Of a stretch of 25,593 nt of DNA, positions 1-6,718 are shown in pieces; the first letter of the stretch is position 1, and the number at the start of each line of letters is the position of its first letter. The DNA is from JAVVRI01 sp036654795. GTDB lineage: Bacteria > Bacteroidota > Bacteroidia > Bacteroidales > Tannerellaceae. The translations under genes and the position numbers were made by a program. Under the pieces are notes generated by a model. It worked only from the letters and a program-made list of their open reading frames with translations. It was not told the origin of the DNA and searched no databases. The stretch spans positions 1 through 25,593 of the forward strand of contig JAVVRI010000013.1 in the NCBI GenBank assembly GCA_036654795.1, in the 5' to 3' direction.

Positions 1-250
1 CCTTGACAGCATTAGGATCCAAAACGACGTCCTCAGCTCCGCCAAAGAAGAGGGGCTAGCGGAAGGAGAAGCAAAAGGGCTGGCAGAAGGGAAAGAACAA
101 GGGCTGGCAGAAGGGAAAGAACAAGGAAAGGTAGAAGGTCTAGCGGAAGGAAAGCGCTTAACAGCCATAAATATGAAGGAAAGAGGTATCTCTGCCGACA
201 TTATCTCAGCCTGTACCGGCCTGACAATAGAGGAAATTGAGGAATTATAA
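1..250 (+). CDS. Rpn / PD-(D/E)XK nuclease-transposase family protein, C-terminal fragment
   Basis: The open frame runs from base 2 to the TAA at 248-250 and has no start inside the window, so only the last 82 residues are visible. They hold a charged Gly/Ala/Glu/Lys repeat of the GLAEGKEQ type (about residues 19-51 of the fragment), followed by a compact tail ending in LTIEEIEEL. This kind of tail is typical of the Rpn/YhgA-like PD-(D/E)XK proteins, annotated as transposases or recombination-promoting nucleases and found in many copies in Bacteroidales genomes. The nuclease domain itself lies outside the window, so the family call rests on the tail alone. A closely similar tail sits on the opposite strand at the far end of the window, which strengthens the call of a multicopy family. 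Confidence 0.7.
   Translation, partial: LDSIRIQNDVLSSAKEEGLAEGEAKGLAEGKEQGLAEGKEQGKVEGLAEGKRLTAINMKERGISADIISACTGLTIEEIEEL
77..124 (+). repeat. Two perfect 24-bp tandem repeats inside the Rpn-like gene
   Basis: Bases 77-100 and 101-124 are identical 24-mers beginning gggctggcag. They encode two successive copies of the octapeptide GLAEGKEQ. The unit length is a multiple of three, so gain or loss of a copy keeps the frame. Diverged copies flank them at about 53-76 and 125-150. Confidence 0.9.
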
Positions 251-263
251 AATAGTCCCCATC

Positions 264-286
264 ATCGTGATAACTCACGATTTGTT
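264..286 (+). terminator. Probable terminator of the Rpn-like gene
   Basis: A perfect 7-bp stem (atcgtga at 264-270, tcacgat at 275-281) with a 4-nt loop lies 14 nt after the stop codon and is followed by a short T-rich run. The stem is short, so termination strength is uncertain. Confidence 0.5.
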
Positions 287-339
287 CGGTTCACTGCATA
301 TGCGCATCTGTACTTTTTTACCCATTCTGTTAGGTGCAT

Positions 340-443
340 GCGTATATTAGTTTCATAGTAGTGAAACAAAAGTTTCATCGGTATGAAACAAAAGTTTCAC
401 CGGCATGAAACTTTTGTTTCACCTAAATGTTTATTGCTGAAAC
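340..443. repeat. 22-bp-pitch array of palindromes (TGAAAC-N4-GTTTCA)
   Basis: Three perfect 16-bp palindromes occur at 362-377, 384-399 and 406-421, exactly 22 bp apart. Their centres are aaaa, aaaa and tttt, so the third is the reverse complement of the first. Outer half-sites keep the same register: gtttca at 350-355 and tgaaac at 438-443. The array is symmetric about 391.5. It lies between two converging genes, the Rpn-like gene and the pyrophosphatase. A role in transcription termination or DNA/RNA folding is possible; none is shown. Confidence 0.85.
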
Positions 444-505
444 TAAGTGTAAATAGAGGCTGAACGTTATAACAAATACAAGCAAACCTAAAGAGATTAT
501 ACCTC

Positions 506-2710
506 TTAGAATAAGCTCCATGCAACGGTCAGTCCGGCCATTACGATGGCTACCATACTCATTAGTTTAATAAGAATATTCAGGCTAGGACCAGACGTAT
601 CCTTGAAAGGATCGCCCACGGTATCGCCTACGACGGTGGCTTTGTGCGTTTCGCTGCCCTTGCCGCCCAAGTTACCTTCTTCTACATATTTCTTTGCATT
701 GTCCCAAGCGCCACCGGAGTTTGCCATAAAGACAGCCAATACAAAACCTGTGCTAAGGCCACCTACCAACAGACCGATGACTCCGGTTACACCGAAAATA
801 AGCCCGGTCAACACTGGCGCAATAATGGCAAGCATAGAGGGAAGGATCATTTCGCGTTGTGCCCCTTTCGTGGAGATAGCTACGCAGCGGGCATAGTCCG
901 GCTCCGCTTTCCCGGTCATAATACCTTCAATCTCGCGAAACTGGCGGCGTACTTCGTCCACCATGTGGCCGGCTGCACGCCCAACAGCGTTCATTGTCAA
1001 TCCACAGAACATAAAGGCCATCATGGAGCCTAGAAACATTCCGGCCAGCACCTTCGGGTTCATCAGCGTAACGTCGTAATAACCCATAAAATCGGCAAAC
1101 GTTGCTTGTTGTATATCAATAATACGTCCGTCCACAAAGGTCAAGGTTGTTTCACCAATCCGTTGCAGTCCTATTTTGATCTCTTCTATATAGGAAGCCA
1201 ACAGAGCCAATCCGGTCAAAGCCGCGGAGCCGATGGCAAAGCCCTTGCCTGTAGCAGCTGTTGTGTTGCCCAACGAGTCGAGTGCATCGGTACGTTTACG
1301 TACCTCTTCGCCCAGTCCGCACATCTCGGCATTACCGCCTGCATTATCCGCAATCGGGCCATATGCATCGGTAGCCAGCGTAATACCTAACGTGGAAAGC
1401 ATACCTACCGCCGCAATACCAATGCCGTAGAGCCCCATGCTGGAGTTATTGAAATCGAAGCCGGAAGCAAAGAGGAAAGAACAGATAATCCCCACTACCA
1501 CGGCAATCACAGGAATAGCAGTTGAAAGCATACCTAGCCCCAGTCCGGAAATAATCACCGTAGCCGGCCCGGTCAGTCCGGCTTCAGCCACCCGGCGGGT
1601 AGGTGCGTAAGACTGCGAAGTGTAATACTCCGTGGCCTGCCCAATCACAATACCAACCAGCAACCCTGTCACAACGGAGCAACCCAGCCAGAACCAGTTA
1701 GCAATACCTAATATATAAAGGATACCAAAAGAAGAGAATGCGATCAGTATCGAACTTAGGTTTGTACCTACCGCCAATGCTTTCAGTAGATGTTTAATCG
1801 TAGCGTCCTCTTTCGTCCGCACAGCAAATATACCGATAATGGAGAGCACAATGCCTACCGCTGCAATCAGCATCGGCGCGATCACAGCTTTGTATTGTAA
1901 CTCTACGCTTCCCGACGAAACGAAAGCTGCTGCCCCCAGTGCCGCCGTGGCTAGAATAGAACCGCAATAGGACTCGTAAAGGTCAGCACCCATACCGGCT
2001 ACGTCGCCTACGTTATCGCCTACATTATCGGCGATAGTTGCGGGGTTGCGGGGGTCGTCTTCTGGTATGCCGGCTTCCACCTTGCCTACCAAGTCAGCCC
2101 CGACGTCCGCTGCTTTTGTATAGATCCCACCACCCACACGGGCAAAGAGCGCTTGCGTAGAAGCACCCATTCCAAACGTTAGCATGGTGGTTGTTATGAT
2201 TGTTAGTTTATGCGTGGGGTTGAGGAGGTCGTCCGATATAAAGTGGTTCAGCAGCAGATACCAGAACGAGATGTCCAGCAATCCCAGCCCAACAACAACC
2301 AGACCCATTACAGCGCCGCTACGAAAGGCAACCTGCAACCCTTTGTTTAAAGAAGTGCGCGCGGCATGTGCCGTACGTGCGGAGGCATAAGTAGCTGTTT
2401 TCATCCCCAAAAAGCCAGCTAGTCCGGAAAAGAATCCGCCGGTCAGGAAGGCAATAGGTACCCATTCGTTTTGAACATTAAATCCATAGGCCATAATTGA
2501 AAATAAGGCGGCCAGAATGAGAAACACAATGGCTACGACTTTGTACTGTTGTTTGAGGTACGACATAGCCCCTTCTCGTACATACGAGGCTATTTTAATC
2601 ATTGACACAGTACCTTCACTCTCTTTCATCATCTGTCGGAAGAAATACCAAGCAAACGTCAGCGCCAGAAGAGACGCTAGTGGGATAATCCAGAAAATAC
2701 TTGTAATCAT
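506..2710 (-). CDS. hppA: Membrane-bound ion-translocating inorganic pyrophosphatase
   Basis: The protein of 734 residues hydrolyses pyrophosphate and uses the energy to pump H+ and/or Na+ across the inner membrane. It is strongly hydrophobic with about 16 membrane segments. The acidic substrate loops typical of the family are visible: DVGADLVGKVE with DNVGDNVGD near residues 200-235, a second loop near 455-470 (DAYGPIADNAGG), and a C-terminal loop with VGDTVGDPFKDTSGPSLN. The stretch LGNTTAATGKG carries Ala where K+-independent enzymes have Lys, which points to the K+-dependent subfamily. That subfamily includes H+, Na+ and dual Na+/H+ pumps, and a dual pump has been described from Bacteroides. 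The pumped ion cannot be settled here. The gene stands alone, divergent from the patatin gene, and the ATG at 2710 follows a short leader. Confidence 0.95.
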   Translation of the reverse strand: MITSIFWIIPLASLLALTFAWYFFRQMMKESEGTVSMIKIASYVREGAMSYLKQQYKVVAIVFLILAALFSIMAYGFNVQNEWVPIAFLTGGFFSGLAGFLGMKTATYASARTAHAARTSLNKGLQVAFRSGAVMGLVVVGLGLLDISFWYLLLNHFISDDLLNPTHKLTIITTTMLTFGMGASTQALFARVGGGIYTKAADVGADLVGKVEAGIPEDDPRNPATIADNVGDNVGDVAGMGADLYESYCGSILATAALGAAAFVSSGSVELQYKAVIAPMLIAAVGIVLSIIGIFAVRTKEDATIKHLLKALAVGTNLSSILIAFSSFGILYILGIANWFWLGCSVVTGLLVGIVIGQATEYYTSQSYAPTRRVAEAGLTGPATVIISGLGLGMLSTAIPVIAVVVGIICSFLFASGFDFNNSSMGLYGIGIAAVGMLSTLGITLATDAYGPIADNAGGNAEMCGLGEEVRKRTDALDSLGNTTAATGKGFAIGSAALTGLALLASYIEEIKIGLQRIGETTLTFVDGRIIDIQQATFADFMGYYDVTLMNPKVLAGMFLGSMMAFMFCGLTMNAVGRAAGHMVDEVRRQFREIEGIMTGKAEPDYARCVAISTKGAQREMILPSMLAIIAPVLTGLIFGVTGVIGLLVGGLSTGFVLAVFMANSGGAWDNAKKYVEEGNLGGKGSETHKATVVGDTVGDPFKDTSGPSLNILIKLMSMVAIVMAGLTVAWSLF

Positions 2711-2740
2711 AACTATTAAATTTAAAGTTTACTAGACCCT

Positions 2741-2748
2741 CAAATGTA
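2741..2748 (-). promoter_or_regulatory. Putative -7 box of hppA (TACATTTG)
   Basis: On the minus strand the sequence TACATTTG fits the Bacteroidetes -7 consensus TAnnTTTG and lies 30 nt ahead of the ATG. A -33 box is weak: only a TTTCTG-like stretch is seen at about 2765-2770. Confidence 0.5.
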
Positions 2749-2845
2749 GTAAAAAAAGGAATTGCAGAAACTTTTTTGCGATTAATAATGTTTCATAGTA
2801 AAAAAAGCAGCATATTTGTTACCGAATATAAGATATGAAAGACAA

Positions 2846-3685
2846 ATGATGGAAGATACAGACCTTAAAACCTATAAGCTAGGGTTAGCTCTTAGCGGAG
2901 GTGGCGCAAAAGGATTTGCTCATATTGGCGTATTCAGGATGCTTGAAGAATGCGCGCTTATGCCCGAGATTATTGTGGGTACAAGCGTTGGTGCGTTAAT
3001 GGGTGCGCTATTTGCTGATGGCTACACGGCGACCCAGATCAAAGAGCTCTTTTCTGGAAGAGAGTTTTCTGAATTTGCCCAGTTACAGCTGCCGAAATCC
3101 GGATTGTTCGACAGCAAACGTTTCCGCCAGTTCCTTCACCGCCATTTGCGGGCTAAGACGTTTGAGGAGTTACATATCCCACTGGTTGTGGTGGCAACCG
3201 ATCTGGATAATGGCGAAAGCCATGAGTTTCGTTCCGGTCCATTGGTTGAGGCTATCGTTGCCTCCTGCAGTATCCCGATAATCTTTAGTCCGGTAGTTAT
3301 TGATGGCGTTCATTATGTTGATGGCGGCCTTTTTCATAACTTTCCGGTTTCCATTATACGAGACGAATGTGATAAGGTGATTGGCGTAAATGTCAGCCCT
3401 TTGGTACCTCAGAAGTATAAACAAACGCTGTTTCATATAGCAGAGCGTTCGTATCATTACATGTTTCGCGCCAATACGCTTGAAGACCGTGAAATGTGCG
3501 ACGTCCTGATTGAGACGGAAGAGTTTGGATTATACAAAACTTTTGACCTTGAAAGCGTTGATCTGATATCCGGTATCGGTTACGATGCGGCGGTTCGGGC
3601 TTTTCAAAAGGTTTTGCATGAGAATAAGTATGAAACATTGGTGAAAGCGATTGCGGCGTATAAAGACAAGAACAAAGCGCAGTAA
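2846..3685 (+). CDS. Patatin-like phospholipase (RssA type)
   Basis: This is a 279-residue serine lipid acyl hydrolase of the bacterial patatin family. The oxyanion motif GGGAKG is at residues 18-23, the nucleophile elbow GTSVG at 45-49 (Ser47) and the catalytic DGG at 159-161 (Asp159), so the Ser-Asp dyad is complete. There is no signal peptide, so it probably acts in the cytoplasm or at the inner membrane face, like RssA/YchK-type proteins. The frame stays open upstream to a TTG at 2816, but that would add ten residues unlike the family N-terminus. The ATG at 2846, or the one directly after it at 2849, is preferred. The substrate is unknown. The amylase gene follows after 54 nt on the same strand, with no clear terminator between them. 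Confidence 0.88.
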   Translation: MMEDTDLKTYKLGLALSGGGAKGFAHIGVFRMLEECALMPEIIVGTSVGALMGALFADGYTATQIKELFSGREFSEFAQLQLPKSGLFDSKRFRQFLHRHLRAKTFEELHIPLVVVATDLDNGESHEFRSGPLVEAIVASCSIPIIFSPVVIDGVHYVDGGLFHNFPVSIIRDECDKVIGVNVSPLVPQKYKQTLFHIAERSYHYMFRANTLEDREMCDVLIETEEFGLYKTFDLESVDLISGIGYDAAVRAFQKVLHENKYETLVKAIAAYKDKNKAQ

Positions 3686-3739
3686 TCTCCAGTCTCTTTC
3701 CAGACCGGACTTTCTATTAAAACTAAACTAACGTAAGCG

Positions 3740-5446
3740 ATGAATAACGTAAAGAAACAAACCAACAAAATGGTTATTTACCAAGTCTTTCCCCGGTTGT
3801 TCGGGAATCTGAAGAGCATTCCTGTTAAGAATGGAAGTATCCGGGAAAACGGCTCCGGGAAATTCTCTGCTTTTACAAGTACTGCGTTGGCAAGAATTAA
3901 AGAGTTAGGGATTAGTCACGTATGGTACACCGGCGTAATTGAGCACGCCACACAGTCTGACTACACAGCTTATGGAATCCGAAAAGATCATTCAGCTGTT
4001 GTAAAAGGAAAAGCCGGTTCTCCGTATGCAATTAAGGACTATTACGACATCGACCCTGATTTGGCTGACAGTGTCCCGAACCGGGTTAGTGAGTTTGAAG
4101 AGCTCGTTAAGCGTACGCATGCCGCAGGTATGAAGGTAATTATCGACTTCGTGCCTAACCACGTGGCGCGACAGTATCATTCCGATAGCCGCCTTTCTTA
4201 TGTGGAAGATCTGGGGCAGGCGGACAATACACGGAAGGCATTCGATATACGCAATAATTTTTACTACCTACCTGGTCAGTCGCTTTTGCTTCACTTTGGT
4301 GCGCAGCAGGAGGATTTCGAATACAGTGAGTTCCCAGCCAAGGTGACGGGGAATAATCACTTCAGCGCCAATCCGGGTAAAAACGATTGGTATGAAACCG
4401 TGAAACTTAACTATGGTATAGACTATATGAATGGCGGCATCTGCCACTTCAACCCTCAACCCTCCACATGGGGTAAAATGTTGGATATACTAAATTTTTG
4501 GGCTGACAAAGGGGTAGACGGTTTCCGTTGCGACATGGCCGAAATGGTGCCGGTCGAGTTCTGGAATTGGGTGATACCAAGGGTGAAACAGTGCCATAAC
4601 GTTTGCTTTATTGCCGAAGTGTATAATCCTGACGAATATCACAACTACATAGAAAACGGCCATTTCGATTATCTATACGACAAAGTAGGCCTTTATGACA
4701 CCATACGAGCCGTGATGTGCGGACAGACCCCAGCCAGCCATATTTCGCACTGTTGGCAGTCGGTTGAGGGAATTCAGGCAAATATGCTTTACTTTCTGGA
4801 GAATCATGACGAGCAGCGGATCGCCTCGGACTTCTTTGCTCGCGATGCACGTGTCGGTATACCCGGTATGATAGTCTCGGCAGCCATGAACACGAATCCG
4901 ATTATGATCTACAGCGGTCAGGAGTTGGGCGAACGTGGAATGGATGAAGAGGGTTTCAGCGGACGCGACGGACGAACAACGATTTTCGACTATTGGAGTC
5001 TTGAGAGCTTGCGAAATTGGATCAATGGAGGCACCTTCGACGGCGCCCGGCTAACCACTGCGCAACGCACACTACGTCAACAATACAGCGCACTGCTGAA
5101 TATTGTCCGCAGCGAACCGATCATTTCCGAAGGCCAGTTCTTCGACTTGATCTATGCCAACTCCACCAACCCTTACTTTAACACGCATCGGCAATATGCC
5201 TTTATGCGCAAGTACAAGAACGAAGTGTTGCTGGTTGTCGTTAACTTCGACAAAGCGGAGCAGACAGTACGCACCGTCATCCCTTCAGAAGCCTTCAGTA
5301 CACTCGGCTTCCAAGACAACAAAGCTGCTGTATTGACCGATTTACTGACCGGGGAAAGTTGTATCAGTACCTTGACCGATGCTTGTCCATACCAATTGGT
5401 ACTGCCTCCATACTCAGGCAAGATGTTGAAATTTACCTACAAATAA
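3740..5446 (+). CDS. Alpha-amylase family glycoside hydrolase (GH13), cytoplasmic
   Basis: The 568-residue protein has a GH13 barrel with all four conserved regions: DFVPNH at 136-141, GFRCD at 261-265 (nucleophile Asp265), IAEVY at 291-295 (acid/base Glu293) and FLENHD at 352-357 (Asp357). A beta-sandwich domain follows to the C-terminus. No signal peptide is present, so it should act on alpha-glucans or malto-oligosaccharides inside the cell. It is not next to susC/susD-like genes and so is not part of a visible polysaccharide-uptake locus. It starts 54 nt after the patatin gene and probably shares its transcript. A strong hairpin ends the unit. The bond specificity (hydrolase or glucan-transferring enzyme) cannot be read from the sequence. 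Confidence 0.9.
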   Translation: MNNVKKQTNKMVIYQVFPRLFGNLKSIPVKNGSIRENGSGKFSAFTSTALARIKELGISHVWYTGVIEHATQSDYTAYGIRKDHSAVVKGKAGSPYAIKDYYDIDPDLADSVPNRVSEFEELVKRTHAAGMKVIIDFVPNHVARQYHSDSRLSYVEDLGQADNTRKAFDIRNNFYYLPGQSLLLHFGAQQEDFEYSEFPAKVTGNNHFSANPGKNDWYETVKLNYGIDYMNGGICHFNPQPSTWGKMLDILNFWADKGVDGFRCDMAEMVPVEFWNWVIPRVKQCHNVCFIAEVYNPDEYHNYIENGHFDYLYDKVGLYDTIRAVMCGQTPASHISHCWQSVEGIQANMLYFLENHDEQRIASDFFARDARVGIPGMIVSAAMNTNPIMIYSGQELGERGMDEEGFSGRDGRTTIFDYWSLESLRNWINGGTFDGARLTTAQRTLRQQYSALLNIVRSEPIISEGQFFDLIYANSTNPYFNTHRQYAFMRKYKNEVLLVVVNFDKAEQTVRTVIPSEAFSTLGFQDNKAAVLTDLLTGESCISTLTDACPYQLVLPPYSGKMLKFTYK

Positions 5447-5486
5447 AAATAAAGAGGAGTGATCTTTGTCATTCCTCGTTTATTTT
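5445..5486 (+). terminator. Hairpin terminator after the amylase gene
   Basis: Left arm 5445-5462 and right arm 5469-5486 pair over about 16 bp around a 6-nt loop (core gaggagtga / tcattcctc), flanked by A-rich and T-rich arms. The A/T-rich arms suit termination. The -33 box of the next promoter sits in this hairpin. Confidence 0.75.
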
Positions 5487-5497
5487 ATCTATTTTTG
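5465..5497 (+). promoter_or_regulatory. Bacteroidetes-type promoter of prs
   Basis: A -33 box TTTG at 5465-5468 is followed, after a 21-nt spacer, by the -7 box TATTTTTG at 5490-5497. Both fit the Bacteroidetes consensus. Transcription should begin near 5503, giving a leader of about 40 nt before the ATG at 5543. Confidence 0.7.
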
Positions 5498-5542
5498 CAG
5501 AACAATTCAAATCTATTCACTTTAAGGTAAATATTCGGAATA

Positions 5543-6484
5543 ATGAGTGCACAAACTCCTTTCTTGGTGTTTTCGGGAACGAACTCCCGGTATCTTGCAG
5601 AGAAAATTTGCAACAGTCTTGGCTGTCCTCTGGGGCAGATGAACATTCAGCACTTTGCTGACGGCGAGTTTTCAGTATCATACGAAGAGTCCATTCGTGG
5701 TCGCGACGTATTTTTGGTACAATCTACGTTTCCTAATTCGGATAATCTGATGGAGCTTCTTCTGATGATTGATGCTGCTAAACGTGCTTCGGCGCATTCA
5801 ATCATTGCTGTAATTCCCTATTTTGGTTGGGCTCGTCAGGACAGAAAGGACAAACCCCGTGTTTCTATCGGCGCTAAAATGATTGCAGACATGCTGAGCA
5901 CAGCGGGCATTAACCGTTTAATCACGATGGATTTGCATGCTGACCAGATTCAGGGCTTCTTTAATGTACCGGTGGATCACTTGTATGCTTCGTCCGTTTT
6001 CCTTGATTATATTAAGACTTCATTAAATACTGACCGTTTGGTTATTGCCACTCCGGATGTGGGAGGAACAAAGCGCGCCAGCAGTTACTCTAAATACTTG
6101 GGCGTTCCGATGGTTATTTGCCACAAGTCTCGTTTACGTGCCAACGAAGTAGCAGAAATGCGTATTATTGGTGATGTAAAGGGGCTGGACGTGTTGTTAG
6201 TGGATGATATGGTCGATACGGCAGGTACTATTACCAAAGCGGCCGACTTGATGCTTCAAAACGGAGCCAATTCAGTACGTGCCATTGCCAGCCATGCGGT
6301 TATGTCCGATCCGGCCTCTACCCGCATTGATCAATCTGCGCTTACGGAGATGATCTTTACCGACTCCATTCCCTATTCAAAGAAATGTGAAAAGGTAAAA
6401 GTGCTTTCAGTAGCCGACATGATTGGAGAAGCCATCCGTCGCGTATGCAATGATGAGTCCATCAGCACACTCTATGTAATCTAA
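5543..6484 (+). CDS. prs: Ribose-phosphate pyrophosphokinase (PRPP synthetase)
   Basis: The 313-residue enzyme makes PRPP from ribose 5-phosphate and ATP, feeding purine, pyrimidine, NAD, histidine and tryptophan synthesis in the cytoplasm. The length is normal for class I bacterial enzymes. Visible motifs are the flexible ATP loop around YFGWARQDRK (93-102), the metal-binding MDLHADQIQGFF stretch (129-140) and the PRPP/ribose-phosphate loop DVLLVDDMVDTAGT (216-229). The gene has its own promoter upstream and its own terminator at 6501-6533, so it looks monocistronic. The ATG at 5543 gives the family N-terminus; an alternative frame overlapping the amylase end is a shadow. Confidence 0.96.
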   Translation: MSAQTPFLVFSGTNSRYLAEKICNSLGCPLGQMNIQHFADGEFSVSYEESIRGRDVFLVQSTFPNSDNLMELLLMIDAAKRASAHSIIAVIPYFGWARQDRKDKPRVSIGAKMIADMLSTAGINRLITMDLHADQIQGFFNVPVDHLYASSVFLDYIKTSLNTDRLVIATPDVGGTKRASSYSKYLGVPMVICHKSRLRANEVAEMRIIGDVKGLDVLLVDDMVDTAGTITKAADLMLQNGANSVRAIASHAVMSDPASTRIDQSALTEMIFTDSIPYSKKCEKVKVLSVADMIGEAIRRVCNDESISTLYVI

Positions 6485-6500
6485 AATCACATCAATATAT

Positions 6501-6533
6501 AAAAAAGGCAAGCCGAAGGGTTTGCCTTTTTTT
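6501..6533 (+). terminator. Rho-independent terminator of prs
   Basis: The arms aaaaaaggcaa (6501-6511) and ttgcctttttt (6522-6533) form a GC-cored stem around a 10-nt loop and end in a T run. It lies 17 nt after the stop and could work in both directions. Confidence 0.85.
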
Positions 6534-6621
6534 ATGCGTATAAACAAGAAAGTTCTTGGTTGTCGTTCCTATTCCTCTCGCTTGACTGTTTTACAACATT
6601 GTTCTCAAACAGCGGGGTTTA

Positions 6622-6652
6622 ATTGGTATTCTGCTTAACAATCTCTAATTTG
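6622..6652 (+). promoter_or_regulatory. Possible promoter of the EF-G paralogue
   Basis: TAATTTG at 6646-6652 resembles the -7 box but is one base short of TAnnTTTG. An ATTG at 6622-6625 stands 20 nt upstream. The fit is imperfect, which may suit a promoter that needs an activator. Confidence 0.35.
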
Positions 6653-6655
6653 CGC

Positions 6656-6677
6656 CCTCGTGAAACAAAGCACGAGG
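6656..6677 (+). promoter_or_regulatory. Inverted repeat in the leader of the EF-G paralogue
   Basis: CCTCGTG at 6656-6662 and CACGAGG at 6671-6677 form a perfect 7-bp dyad with an 8-base centre. It begins directly after the putative -7 box, so it would fold at the very 5' end of the transcript or act as a protein-binding site. Its 22-bp span is compatible with a dimeric regulator. Confidence 0.55.
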
Positions 6678-6718
6678 TGAATGTAAAAATTATTGTTAAA
6701 CTCATAATACCTGACATC

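Noticed and set aside
340..443. CRISPR-like array from regularly spaced repeats
   Set aside because: Repeats are 16-bp palindromes with 6-bp gaps that resemble each other. There are no unique 30-bp spacers and no cas genes.
6623..6718. N-terminal extension of the EF-G paralogue
   Set aside because: It covers the promoter-like box and leader dyad and is unlike EF-G; the ATG at 6719 gives the normal start.
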